From positions 3,658,001-3,722,000 of the forward strand of contig JAXRKN010000040.1 of NCBI GenBank assembly GCA_038502055.1: a stretch of DNA of 64,000 nucleotides, given 5' to 3'. Below the pieces are notes generated by a model, which was not told the origin of the DNA, made no database searches, and was given only the letters and a program-made list of their open reading frames with translations. The stretch's first letter is position 1. Each line of letters opens with the position of its first letter. Below, piece by piece: positions 51,636-63,404 of this stretch. This DNA is from Tanytarsus gracilentus (lineage: Eukaryota > Arthropoda > Insecta > Diptera > Chironomidae). A program made the position numbers and the translations under genes.

Positions 51636-54600
51636 AATTTTTATATATAGATATTTGCATCACTTTCACAGCATAATCATGTAGAACGACAAATTAATGC
51701 TGATTAAATAATTTAAGCAAAAATTACCACGCGATTATTCATTTTTATTTAATTAACTTCCAACAATAATTTTTTTTCGCACTACGATTCGTTCGCAATA
51801 AAAGTCGACTCGATACTGACTGAAGTATGAGCAAAAAAAAATTAAAAACTCGGAGAATGTGAGAGAGAAAAAGTAGTAAAGCAAGCATGAGCTGAATATG
51901 CTGAGCGCATTTTCAAAAAAAAATATTTTCTTCCCATAAAAATAAACACAGCATTTCATTATGAAAAATAATTACAAATAAAATACAATCGATCGCCTAA
52001 ATTCAATTTTAGTCATTCAATTTGACATGGTATGTGAATAATTATTATTAAACTCGCGCCACATGTGACTTAATCCCATCGAGAGAGTTGAAAGTAAACA
52101 AAAAAGTTGAGAAATTGATTTGATCATTGGATTAAATTCGAGCGATTTGGTTTCGCGTGTGCACTTTTGGGTGGCAAAAAAATAATATTTAAAAAGTTTA
52201 TAGCTAAAATTTTCTTGAAAAATTTTATCTGAACGAAAAGGTGTTAAACTTTTATTATTTGTGAATGAATTTTAACCACACATTATTTAATTGCATTCAT
52301 CAATGTGGATGAAAAGAAACACGTGAGTTGCGTGTGAAGAAAGCAAATTTTCGCAAACTAGTTTAGCAGTTCCTCTGCGACTCGTTTTTCACAAATAATC
52401 GCCAGTGTCAAAGTGATTTTCTTCAATAGTATTCAAAGCCGACAACAACTGAATTGAGTCTAATTTTAAAATATACACCGACTTTACGTGTGTGCAGTGA
52501 ATGAAAGTGCTACACTTATTTACGGCGCTGAAAAAAAAAGTATCAAGATCAGTTTCTGTCAAAAGGTTTCACGTTCTAGCAGCTCAATTTGCATCTCTGT
52601 GCGGAAATTCATTTTTAAAATTTCACCACTTCAATTTTGGGGGTAAAGTGCCGTATAGGAGGAAAATCTATTACACGCCAGCTTGAGTTTGTGATAAGGC
52701 AATTATAAAGAAAAGTTTTCATTTTCCGAAGGTTCAAAAAAAAATTAGTTTGCCAAATTGATCATTTACCAATTTTTGTGCGCCTTTCAATAAAAATATC
52801 TCTAATTTCTTTGCGCTCATTTGAGTTAAATCATCATTTTTGTGAATCTAATCATTTCGTTGCGCTAATAATACAATTTCACGTAAACCGTGGTGAATGA
52901 GGTCGAACGTCTTTTCCTAAACAAATATTTTGATGTCTATGAAAAAAAAAGTTTGAAAGTGAAAATTGAGAGTGAAAAAGTAAAATTTCCTTCCGACTAT
53001 TTTGCAACATTTTATGAAATCATTTTCTCGGTATTGTGTGTTTATGTCAGTGGGTTAAATTCCACTGTTTGTGAGAACCATAAGAAGTGAGAATAAAATT
53101 TTAATAATTATAATTGCGCGTCTTCCGTTTGAAGACCATGAAATGTCAAGCGTTTAAAAAAATTATGAGAATGATAAATTTTTATTAGAACAAAAATTTG
53201 AAATCTTTTTTACCAATTATAGAACTAAATAATTTTAAATTTTAATATTTTTAACATCTTGCTTGCTCACTGTAATTTTTTTGGTAGTCAACTGACACTA
53301 CATTACGTGATGAAAACATTAAATTGAAAATAATTACCGAGAATTTCGTGAATTTGTGTCTGAGATATGTTCAGCATGAGTCAATTAATGTCGTTATGCT
53401 GTGGTATGTACACAAAAAAAATTTAACGCTAAATTAGATAAATTTGAGAAAGTGCCGAGCGTCAATGTGAGATAAAAAACATGTTTTGTAGCTCACTCTT
53501 GAAAGTGGTATTTGTATTCGGGTCTTGAACTTTACTCGCGAAGTCACATTTACATAATATTAAATACACATCCCATATTGCCATACGAGAATCACATCAT
53601 CGCATGCAGGTTGTTGTTACTCGCTCGCTGCTTAACATGTGTGATTCTTTATATTCTATTTGCTCATTTACACATCCATAAATTTTGTAACGTAACTAAA
53701 TGTCGTGCTTAAATCATATGACTCAACTAAAAAAAAATTCTAAAGTAATCCCATCTCGTGTTTCTATTTTTAAAATGCGATGTTCTTTTTTTCGCGCGCG
53801 GCAATACTTCATTGTGTGTCTAAAGTGGTGTTTAGATGATGATGATGATAATAGAGAGTCAGTTACAGCGGTGCGATGATGTCATCGTAAATCGCTTCAG
53901 AGGAACCATGAAAAATTGTTCTCTCATCGTCTCGGGGAGGTTATTGATGTGTTTGCGTACGAAAATAAACTGAACTTGTCTGGTTTATAAAATTCATATT
54001 AAAAAGAGAATTATTTCATTAAGGATAGACAAGTTTGACATAAAACGCAATGAATGATGGAATGCAGATGCTAAAGCATTCAGAGATGGAAGAAAAATCG
54101 ATAATAATTGCATCTTCTCCTCTGACAATGGCAGTGATACATGAGAGAGATTCTGCTTCCACTTGAAAGTGGAATAAACCACGCTGATATGTCAATGACC
54201 CATTTATTTCTGTGTTGTGTTTATCTATCTAGCCATAACTCTCCAAATACCTTTTCATCGTGGTGGTGACACAAAAAATTAATTTAATTCAAACACACAC
54301 ACGGTGAAAATTTTGCGCTTTTCTCATTCAAATTATTTTTAATGTTAATTCTCTGTCCCGCTCTCTCCATCAATATTTATGATTGTCGAATGGGAAACCC
54401 GCAAACATGAGCAAACTTTAGAGTTGTTGAACTGTTGCCAAAAAACCACACGGCAATTCTTACCGTCCCGGTTATGATGATTTTGTGTCTGGCAACGCAT
54501 TCAAAAGCGATCAGTTGAGAGAAAAAATTGAGGTGTGGAAAAATTTCTTTATCAGTGTCAATTTGTTTTCATTAATATGTGGAGTGACAAATGACTCGTT

Positions 54601-56159
54601 TTGAATTTTACAAATTTTAATTTTTTAAGATATCGTGACGACCTAGAACTAAAATTAATGACCATGAAATTTTTTATCAGTTTCCACACCTCCGCTAAAC
54701 AAATAAATCTGATAGCTTCTGACAAATTTCAAGTATCTGTTTATGTTTCCCATTCGTTTATCTCTAGCCAAAAAATTAATTTTGATTTCACCGCAAAAAT
54801 TTCCTTTTTCCTTTAGTCGCCGGTTGTTCTCGGTTAGGTCTCTATCAAAAAGTGAAAATGTGCTATTTATAGCGAAAAATAATATATATCTTTCCTTCAG
54901 CTCCCCATGCGTGAATTTAAATGAAATAAAAGCGATGTGTGTGCTCAAAAATGAAACAATTGGCGAGATGTTTAGCATAAAATGAGGAACGTATGATAGC
55001 CAGCTGGTTTTTAGCACGTACATAAATGTGAAGAAGAATTATAATGTTCTAAGTAATAAGAAGAAGAAGTGACGTCGACTTTTGTAAAAACGAAATTTTA
55101 AACAGAATTTTTATTAATATTCATTTTCAATTTTATGCTTATTAAAAAGTTTCCTATCAGAACCTTCGCTTTTTTTTCTCTCTCTTATTATTGTCGTCGT
55201 CACAATAAGAAGGATGAAGAAAAAAAATCATTAAATAACTTTTTTCTCTCTCCTTCTCGATTCCTTTTTAAACTTTTTTGTTGTTCATAATTTATTATAA
55301 AAAAATCTCAACATATCCACAATGGATTGAACAAAAGAGAGAAAAAATATTCGTCATTAAATAATTTTTTTAGAGGGCAAATTGAGGAATTTTTCGAGCT
55401 CTATTGATTGAGTTTCGGTACACTGATATGGACGAACAATTAAAAATGAAATCTCATCTCTCTCACCATTAAAACATCTTGATGAATCACTTTAGACACT
55501 GATTCTCTTAGCTGCTGAGCCATTCCACGGGAATTTAAATTCCTTGCAAATTTCCTCTCGGTCATTTTTGCAATTTTTATTTTATCTATCACAAAAATTT
55601 AATTATTTTTTCTCATGCATAAAGAAGATTTTTTTTCTCGCCTTTTTACGGCAATTTTTTTCCTCTCAACTTCACTGAATTTTATTATTTTTCACTTATT
55701 TAAGCTATAAAAGCGATATTTTCAGCAGCAACTTTTTTTATTCACTACCGGGAATTATTTTTCACAAACATTCGCGTCTTAAATAAATTCATTTAAGCTT
55801 TATCCTAGATTTTTTAAATAAAATAAGAGGACAAAAAATAAAAACGTCTAGCTCTCGTTCAGTGAGATTCTCCGAATGATATTTTCTCTGTTGAGTTAGA
55901 CAATTTTTTCTTTCTCAATTTATGGAATACAAACCGATGCTATGGATGGAAGGTTGCTAGTACTAAAAAATATATTTTTTGAAATATATTTCACAATTCA
56001 AATTTAATGTAAAATTTTTTATAATCTTTTTTAGAGAAAAGTTAAATTATTTTTTTGTTATCAAAAATAATCCATGCACGATGTCAAAATCTATGAGATG
56101 TATCACGACATTTAGAACAAAGTTTTCAGTTTAAAAATCACATTTTCAGTTAACATTTT
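51636..56159. other. Gene-poor region between the DOCK and ALG8 genes
   Basis: About 4.5 kb. The segment 52300-52500 is less AT-rich and looks like a leader or promoter, followed by an ATG-started frame of 61 codons at 52501 without recognisable features. At 53859 a canonical arthropod initiator (TCAGTT) follows a GATGAT repeat and a GAGAG motif. The 3' flank of ALG8 is at the right end. No gene is claimed. Confidence 0.4.
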
Positions 56160-57722
56160 TTATTTCGTTTTCTTCTTTTCCTTTTCAAAGAGATATTCAA
56201 GGTAGAACATGAGCCAAAAATAGATCATTCCTATACTGCAATAGACACTTGTTAACATAAGTGGCATGAATGGCAATTTCTGATATAATTTTAGAGCGTA
56301 TTGAATGACAAATTCGTAAAGTGGAAGTACTAAAATGCCCGCGCTGTAAACTATTTCATGTTTTTTAAGAACTTGCGTGTGAAAAAGTTCTTTAAATGCA
56401 AAAATATTAAATCCTACATAAAGCGCAAAAAGTGATAATTTAACTAAAATTAATTCACTTGTAAAAAGTAATGGAGTGAGCGAATAAAGTCCAAAAATTG
56501 TAAGGAACAGTGATGATCTCGCATCATGTTGGCTGTTGGCAGTTAATATTTGGAGTGGAATTAAAATCAACAGAATTGCTTTTTCGTGAACATGCCATCC
56601 AAACATGAAGGAAGTGGCAGCACAAATTATCAGCGGCTTCATAAAACTCCTGATTGATTCAGTCTTCAAGAAAAGCATTTTTATACAGCATGGCAGCATT
56701 GCGAAGCTCACAACAATAAATGTATGTTGAGGTGAAATCGATGGTAACAATGAGTGCTCAAATTCCTGCACCAATCCTCCAGTATTTGAATTTTTCGGAG
56801 GAATTTTCATTGCAATTGTTAAGGCCTTATCAGCAAAGTTGTAGAGAGCCCAAAAATTCGGTGCCCAATAAGCGTGCGTGAGTCCTCTTTTAAATGGAAA
56901 AAGTCTCGATATCACTTGTGGCAGATGATCGATGAATGGTCCAAAAGAAATAGCCGTTACTGCCATCACGACACAGCCAAGTTTCATCACATTCGTAATA
57001 AATTTTCTAACCGATCCAAAGCAATAGTTTTTGAGTAAAAAGAAGAAATAAACTGGCGCGATGTAAATGAAGATGTGCTTCATGTTGAGCAGAAGTGTGT
57101 AACAAAATGCCGACTGGATATATTTCCTCTGAGCCATTTTACCACAGCTAAGCAGTAAAATTCCAAACAGAAGTCCATTATATTGAAAATGGATGTGATC
57201 CACAAAAATTAATCCAATGTTGCCGAAAAGTAAAATTGAATGGAAAAATTTCTGTTGCTTTGGAACTTCCTTGAGACATCTAAAAAAATTTAAATTTATT
57301 ATTTTTAATCACAATAAATTCATGTCTTACTCTCTAACACCAAGAAAGTACACAAAGTCAGTCGCAATCACCGATAGTCGTTGGAACAAAATTGTATTGA
57401 ACGAAGCATAATTGAGATTTTCAACGACGAGCATTTCAGGATCAAAATATTTCGCAATATGTGATAGGACACACTCAAAGTATGCAAAAATTGGAGGATA
57501 ATCCAATGTCCATTCCGATAAATCTTCATAATACCATTTTGATATGTTGCGAGAGTGAGTAATCGCCAGCCAATTTCGATGCACTTCAAAGTCCGTGGAG
57601 CGGCTAAAATTTAATTAAATTTCATTAGTTTTTGGGTGTCACACGTGATGCTAAACGATCACTTACTAAGCAGGTATAAAAAGAAGTTTAATGAATGAGA
57701 AAAACAAAAATTCGTAAAACAT
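56160..57722 (-). CDS. Alg8: ALG8 alpha-1,3-glucosyltransferase
   Basis: Three minus-strand exons (57722-57667, 57603-57331, 57279-56160) give 482 residues. The first luminal loop has the ALG6/ALG8 signature [20 protein letters not shown], then [20 protein letters not shown]; the WTLDYPP block and [16 protein letters not shown] point to ALG8 and not ALG6. [13 protein letters not shown] follows, and about ten hydrophobic segments are visible. The enzyme adds the second glucose to the dolichol-linked oligosaccharide in the ER, using dolichyl-phosphate glucose. The Drosophila orthologue is called xit (Xiantuan). The stop codon TAA lies inside an AATAAA, so the poly(A) signal may overlap the end of the frame. 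The start is 136 bp from the divergent phosphatase gene. Confidence 0.93.
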
Positions 57723-57857
57723 GATTTTTTGTTTACGTTGCCGGAGTTGTTCTAAAAAACATTATCATTTACATTCGCATGCCATAGAATTGAGATTATT
57801 TTTAAATCTAGTGACTTGAATGACCGATGAATTTTATTTAATTTTTTTACAGACATC
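57723..57857. promoter_or_regulatory. Shared promoter region of ALG8 and the PP2C gene
   Basis: The two start codons face away from each other with only 135 bp between them. A TTTTTTTACAG acceptor-like sequence ends just before the phosphatase ATG, so its leader may be spliced from further upstream, within or beyond the ALG8 gene. Confidence 0.45.
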
Positions 57858-58958
57858 ATGAGCAGAAGAAACGAGCCCATATGCATCACGGAGAGAATTT
57901 TAATTTCAGATTTAATGTCAGCCGGTGTCGTGGCCTACCAAGGTAACTTAATTTTTACCCATTGGATGCTTTTGAATTCTTCGTATCTAAAAATTATAGG
58001 CCGACAAAGCTTTATGGAGGATTGTTTCAAAATTATTTCAATTAAAAGCACTGACATATCGCTTTTCGCAGTTTGTGATGGACACGCTGGAAATTTCGCA
58101 AGTCAATATACGAGTGACATAATAGTTCCAATTTTGGCTGATAAAATTGATCAAATCTCTAGCATAGCTCAGAAGAGAATTCAAAAATTATTAAAAGAGA
58201 AAAAAGCTAAAAAGTCAAAAGGTAAAGTGGAACAAATTGAAATTGCCGAAAGTGAAGAGATTGAGGAAAATCCTCTTGAAAAATATGTCACGTGTGATAA
58301 TAAAATAAATTACAATCAACTTCTTCACGATGAAATTTTGGAAGCCGATAAAATTCTTCTCGATCGAATGGGTCGAGCCGCACAGTTTGGCGGTTCCACT
58401 CTCTGCCTGGTTATTGTTGACATCACTAATAAAACTATTGTGTGTGCTAATGTTGGCGATAGTCGAGCGATAATGCGTGATACAAAAGGAAATGCGGTTG
58501 AAATGTCCGAGGATCATAAACCAGATCGTCTCGAAGAGATGAATAGAATTCGAGAAAATGGAGGCTTCATCAGTAACAAGGATGGCTGCTGGAGGGTCGA
58601 AGGCAGTCTCGCTACCTCACGGGCACTCGGCGATTATCCATTAAAACTGAAAAAAGTTATGATAGCTGATCCTGAAATAAGAGCTTTTTCCTTTAAAGAA
58701 TTCAGAAATTTTCCCCGTTTTATAATTGTCGCTAGTGACGGTCTATGGGATGTTTTTAAGAATCAGGAAGCATGCGATTATGCTAAAGATAAATTAAAGG
58801 AGACCCATTTTGGGGCGAGGAGTCTCATGAAGAAAGCTTATGCGCGAAAATCTTTTGACAATATCACAGTAATTATTATCAAATTCAATAAGCCCAAGAA
58901 ACCTGTTTGTAAAAATTGCTTCGATCCTTACGCGGGAACTTATGAATGGCTAAGATGA
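57858..58958 (+). CDS. PP2C-family protein phosphatase, PPM1L-like
   Basis: Exons 57858-57942 and 58000-58958 join in frame to 347 residues. All PP2C metal-binding and catalytic blocks are present: GRQSFMED, FAVCDGHAG, GGSTLCLVIVD, ANVGDSRAIM, EDHKPDRLEEMNRI, GSLATSRALGDYPLK, VASDGLWDVF and DNITVIII. The sequence HFGARSLMKKAY and the overall order fit the PPM1L group (Drosophila CG7115), Mg/Mn-dependent Ser/Thr phosphatases that damp stress kinase signalling. A charged insert at about 95-145 (KEKKAKKSKGK, then ESEEIEENP) is longer than in human PPM1L. The human protein has an N-terminal membrane anchor; none is seen here, though an acceptor-like site just before the ATG leaves room for an upstream exon. 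The 57-nt intron has no stop in frame. Confidence 0.9.
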   Translation: MSRRNEPICITERILISDLMSAGVVAYQGNLIFTHWMLLNSSYLKIIGRQSFMEDCFKIISIKSTDISLFAVCDGHAGNFASQYTSDIIVPILADKIDQISSIAQKRIQKLLKEKKAKKSKGKVEQIEIAESEEIEENPLEKYVTCDNKINYNQLLHDEILEADKILLDRMGRAAQFGGSTLCLVIVDITNKTIVCANVGDSRAIMRDTKGNAVEMSEDHKPDRLEEMNRIRENGGFISNKDGCWRVEGSLATSRALGDYPLKLKKVMIADPEIRAFSFKEFRNFPRFIIVASDGLWDVFKNQEACDYAKDKLKETHFGARSLMKKAYARKSFDNITVIIIKFNKPKKPVCKNCFDPYAGTYEWLR

Positions 58959-59245
58959 TTTTTAAAAGAGATTTTATTAGAATCTTATCGGAAAATGGTG
59001 CACGTACATGTCCTTAGAACAAACAATTTCTATTTTTCCACTCAGTCTTAAATTTCTTTGTGCCGTTAACTTTTAATTTACAATTTTTTGAGATGATTTT
59101 GTATTTTTTAAAATCCCATTTTAAGGTGTATTAAAGTTTAATTTTAAAAATAATTAATGTGATGTATTAATTTCTTTTTAATACTGTGTCTCTTAAGTTT
59201 TTTTTTTGGTATATAATTTTTAAGCAAGATTTTCTAAACTATGTG

Positions 59246-59251
59246 AATAAA
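59246..59251 (+). terminator. Polyadenylation signal AATAAA of the PP2C gene
   Basis: AATAAA (in GTGAATAAAAGCG) is 288 bp after the stop codon and 12 bp before the end of the convergent BEN-domain gene, so the two transcripts probably overlap. Confidence 0.45.
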
Positions 59252-59262
59252 AGCGTTTAAAC

Positions 59263-61049
59263 CTAATTACCAAGAATAATATTTTCCTTGTTATCCATGA
59301 TATTCGAAGAGTTCATATCCGATGGAGCTTTAAAGCTACGATCGTCAGCGTCATTTTTTGATTTTCCCTCTCGATTTCGCATCATTTTATTTTCGTCCGC
59401 ACATTTAGTTGTGATTGCTGTTCTTACTTGACTCTCATGGACGCCACATTTTCGTGTGATGATTTGAATGATATCGTTGATGATGCTCTGATCGAGTTTC
59501 TCTTTAACGGGCTTGTTGCGATCGTGAAAAGCAGGCGATGGTCGTCCAGTAAGACTACGTGACGCTAAAATTGATCTCGGAAAGAGCGAGACAAGAAGCT
59601 TGCGTGTTGCTGTCTTATAATTTTTCCAATCGATAGAGCGAAGGATGTGAACAGGCACTACGGTTTGATTGCTTCCAATGGCAATGTCGCCTTCCATATC
59701 GTTCCATTCTTCGGTCAAATTAGAGGAACTGTTTGATCGAGCAAGTGGAGTTGAAGAAAGAACGGAAAAATTTGAGGATGAGTGGCTGCGTCGGAAATTC
59801 TTTCCTTTACCATCCATTGAAGAGTTAGACATGATTGAGGCCTGATCATGATAGGACATTCTCGATGTACTTCGTCCACTATCGTCAGCTTCCAGTTCCT
59901 CAACAGCATACTCCACATTACTTCCGGTCAATGACATTGAAGCATTTTCTCCGTTATCTTGAGCTGTTTCAATGATATAGTAGGGCTGATTTCCACTACC
60001 AGATCCATTGAGGAGTTTTGTCGAGACCTTTTTCTCAGCCATGTCTGTCTCTTGACCAATTGCTTCAAATTGAGGTCGATCGTAAGAGATATTGTCGAAT
60101 TTATTCTCAATCGATTGAAGACTCTTTCTGACAGATCCCATCTCTTCCGAAAAGGACTCCACCAAGTATCTGTTCATTTTGATTTCATTTCTCAACTGTT
60201 TTGTCTCTGTTAGAATTTGTTCATTGATTTCAATCAACTTTTGGAGCTCGATAATTTTTTCGTTTACATCCGATGGGCCAACGGAGCGATCAGTTTGTGT
60301 TCCTTGATCGTAAGTCATCGGCTGATAATTTAAGCGCTCATAGGTAATTTTTCTTGATTGCAAATGAGGAGATGGCGACACAATGCGTTCGTTATTAACA
60401 TTCTGTGAGACACCCGACCAAGCCGAGAGCGACGAATCATCTTCGTGTTCCTTGCGGCCAACATCAGAGCCACTAATGCGACGTCGCTTTCTCGTCTGCT
60501 CTCTCAATTTTAAGTTATCTTCGGCCATCTTATTGAGCTGCGTATATTCGGCAATGATGAAATTTTTATCACCTAAAAAAAATTCAAGCATGAGCAAAGA
60601 GGAGCAAGAGAAATTTTTTAAATCTACTTACTCGACGCCATTACAACCGTTGCGCGTCTCTGCTTGTTGTTTATGTTCACAATCACAAGTTTCCCAGTTG
60701 TTAGTGTCTCAAGCGGTGGATTTCCTATAACATCTTTCGACTCGACAAAAGCATATGAATTGATCTCGTTATTAGACTCAATTTCCACAATCAACCAGTA
60801 AATTGGATCGGATATCAGCTGTGACTGAATTTGAACATGTTGCGGTTGCTGTTGGGCTTGAATAAATTGTCGATTAATGATGTATCTTTGAGCTTGCTGT
60901 TCTTGCTTAACTAATTGCACATGAACATTTTTCATGCCATCATTTCCATTTGATATGTGATTGTTGCTTAGGTAGTGCTGAAGAGTTGGATTTGAATTGG
61001 CCGCATTTCCATTGGCATTAATCAAAACGTGATGTTGTGGAATGCTCAT
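59263..61049 (-). CDS. BEN-domain protein, BEND5/insensitive-like
   Basis: Minus-strand exons 61049-60632 and 60572-59263 join in frame to 575 residues. Residues 1-80 are rich in Asn and Gln. Residues 85-165 form a small domain (YWLIVEIES, NSYAFVESKDVIG, GKLVIVNINNKQRR, FIIAEYTQL) like the N-terminal module of vertebrate BEND5. A basic patch (REQTRKRRRISG) follows and may be a nuclear signal. A coiled coil spans about 255-325. The BEN domain is at about 445-540 (VPVHILRSIDWKNYKTATRK, SRSLTGRPSPAFHD, IIQIITRKCGVHESQVRTAI). BEN domains bind DNA and recruit repressors or make insulators, as in Drosophila insv and Elba factors. I do not assign a one-to-one orthologue. Transcribed toward the PP2C gene. 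Confidence 0.85.
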
Positions 61050-61852
61050 TTCTGTCTATGAATGAAAATTATGAGTGCTTTAAGAATTATGCTGAAGGAT
61101 CATAAGTTTAGCTACCTCCACTTACACATGCAAGCCTTGTATATATAAAGACCGAAATAATATACAATAGGAAATTTTTTTTACATGAACAAATTTAATG
61201 TTCCGAGAAAAAAAAATCCTTAATAAATTCATTTTCTCTACAACGATTTAATTACTTACGATTTGTATGTTTGAGATTATATACCAATTAAAAAAGCATA
61301 TATTTAACTTATATTAAATAAAACTTTGGCGATCACAACGGCTAAAAATTATTTATTTAAATTGTCTTCACTTTTTCATATTAACTCCGATTTTGATCTC
61401 TAATTGTCCAATAAATAACTCAAAAGCGCACTTAAGTTGCTTAAATATTAAATTATGAGCCGAGCGATGTTAACTGTAAGCGATATGTCGAATGAATGAA
61501 ATGAATTTTTTTTTCTTAGAACGAGATCCTTTTTCTCTCATGGCGGGGTTCGTAAGTTTTGACACCTGAAAGTTTTTTTTAAAAACATTTTCGGTTAAAT
61601 TTAAAAACAAAATTTTACGATGCGTTTAATAAAAATAGAAGTAAAGTTGAAAAAATAAATTATATTGTGACATTTTTACAGATGAATCCTCCCAATAACA
61701 TTTTGGAGGGAAAATTCTATTTACAACACACACACACACATACAGGATTCACACTTTTTCAATTTCTTTATGTTTTGCTCCTTCTTCTGACTTATTAGAA
61801 TTTTTCGATCTTTCTTAGCGAAGGAAGAAGAAGAAATTAGAAGGTATACAAT
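61050..61852. other. 5' flank of the BEN-domain gene
   Basis: AT-rich, with TATATATAAAG near 61140 and a (CA)n run at about 61725-61741. No coding sequence. Confidence 0.4.
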
Positions 61853-61860
61853 GTCCTTAT

Positions 61861-61998
61861 CCAGGGATGAGAACTCCGATTTTTTTTGACCGTGAGTGGC
61901 CGTAAGTGTCCGTAAGTGTCCGTATGTGTCCGTAAGTGTCCGTAAGTGTCCGTATGTGTCCGTAAGTGGCCGCAAAATTTTGGAGTTCTCATCCCTGG
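61861..61998. mobile_element. 138-bp hAT-like MITE with a decamer-repeat core
   Basis: The ends are perfect 17-bp inverted repeats: CCAGGGATGAGAACTCC at 61861-61877 and its reverse complement at 61982-61998. The flanks carry a perfect 8-bp direct repeat, GTCCTTAT, at 61853-61860 and 61999-62006. An 8-bp target duplication with CAGGG-type ends is the mark of the hAT superfamily. There is no coding capacity, so the element would depend on a transposase elsewhere. The interior is almost wholly a tandem array of a 10-bp unit (see the repeat entry). Confidence 0.88.
61891..61972. repeat. Tandem array of a 10-bp unit inside the MITE
   Basis: Eight decamers of CGTAAGTGTC and close variants run head to tail. 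The inner six follow the order A-A-T-A-A-T, where T units have CGTATGTGTC, so a 30-bp higher-order unit is duplicated. The first and last units end GGC. Five units contain GTAAGT, the consensus 5' splice site on the plus strand. Confidence 0.93.
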
Positions 61999-62006
61999 GT
62001 CCTTAT

Positions 62007-62479
62007 GTGATTTTTTAGGTCAGCATTTTCTTAGGTAGGATTTTTGTCTCTTTTTCTAAGTAATAAAATCCTCTAACCCTCTGATTAGGATTCTTTTTTT
62101 GCATCTTATATTTTCCCATTGTTTAATAGCTTTTCTCTTGAAACTCAACATCTTAACATTGAGAGTGTATTGAGATCCCTTTTATCGTTTATGTAATATA
62201 TATTGGGTCCTTCATAAAAATATAAAATACAATTTAAATTGAACACATAGGTGCAGGTAACCAAAAAAAAATTGACATCGCGCGTTTTTTTATTGTCTTC
62301 AGTTTTGTGTTGAAGATGAAAATTTCTTTTGATGGGAAAGAAAGGAAGATTTTAATCGGAAATTTGAAACGCTCTCTTTAAAACGTTTGTTGCATCACAT
62401 TTTTATTTTAATATTTCTAATTTGAAATTTTAACGGGATTTCTCAGATTAATTTTATTCAAAATATATCACAGAATTTT
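62007..62479. other. 3' flank of HAP40, no gene seen
   Basis: No coding sequence. On the minus strand AATAAA at 62458-62453 lies about 22 bp after the HAP40 stop and is the likely poly(A) signal. Confidence 0.45.
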
Positions 62480-63404
62480 TTACACGCGATTAAATTTCTT
62501 AATAATATTTTCGAGTATTTGATTTTGTTCAACGGTCGTTGTGTGATGGTTAGATATTTCATCACATGTCTCTTTAACAATTTCGCCTTGATGTGTTTCA
62601 CAGGAGTTAACAAGGACCTCGAGCAGAAGCGTTAGATTTTCATCGAGGAGCTTTTCTTCAGACGCCTCAAAATTTTCATAGTTCCATGAATATCGTTCGA
62701 GGAGTTTAACTTGCGATGGACTCTGTCGTGATGCAGGAAGATCAAGCAACAGCAATAGAAGAAGTCTTGTCACTTCAATTCTCGCCAACACTTCAGTATA
62801 GAGCCATTCACATTTTCTCTCTGTTGAAAGCTCGAAAATCTCTGTAAGTGTGTCTAGAGCAATTATGTAATCATTTGATCGAATACTTTCGTTTGATGAA
62901 AGCTCCAATTCGTGAACACGATGGCATGGAGAATTAAAATCGCTCGTTACATTCAGATTCTTATTGATCTCGGTGAATTCTCTAATTATGCAAGCTTTCA
63001 TTACAGGATTTTTTTCAACCGACAAAGCTTGCGAATAGCATCGAGAAGCTCCACTATTAAGATTCTCTCCATTGATGAATCCAAGTTTATTTTTTCTCTC
63101 ATTCGCTTTTCGAAACATTCTTGCTCCTTTGAGTAAAGCTTCCACATCGCATTCATTTTCATTACATTTAAAAACTCCCAAAAAGCATAAACCCGCATAC
63201 TCTGATAAAAAGCAATTATCAAATTTATGAGCAAGATTATTGAATTCTGCGCTGAGCTCTTTCGAATCGTGTTTTCTACAAAAGATTAAAAGTATTAATT
63301 TATCATCCAGTTAATTAATACTTATCTTACTTAAAAACAACCCGCTGTATCTTTTTCAGCTTATTTGCGAGCAATTTAAATTCCTCAAAATTATTATTAG
63401 ACAT
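62480..63404 (-). CDS. Hap40: HAP40, huntingtin-associated 40 kDa protein
   Basis: Minus-strand exons 63404-63331 and 63275-62480 join in frame to 289 residues. The N terminus has the family block ANKLKKIQRVVFKK followed by SAEFNNLAHKF. The C-terminal half has RIEVTRLLLLLLLDLP, then LLERYSWNYENF and ENLTLLLEVLVNSC, which align well with human HAP40 (F8A). The fold is a stack of TPR-like helices that sits between the HEAT-repeat lobes of huntingtin and stabilises it. Human HAP40 is 371 residues; the difference is mostly its proline-rich insert, which is absent here. Head to head with mRpS21. Confidence 0.9.

Noticed and set aside
52501..52686. 61-codon frame after a promoter-like segment
   Set aside because: The upstream segment is suggestive but the peptide has no recognisable features and no exon partner was found.
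53859..53864. TCAGTT initiator as a promoter
   Set aside because: The motif is good but the following ATG opens only about 21 codons and no spliced gene could be built from it.
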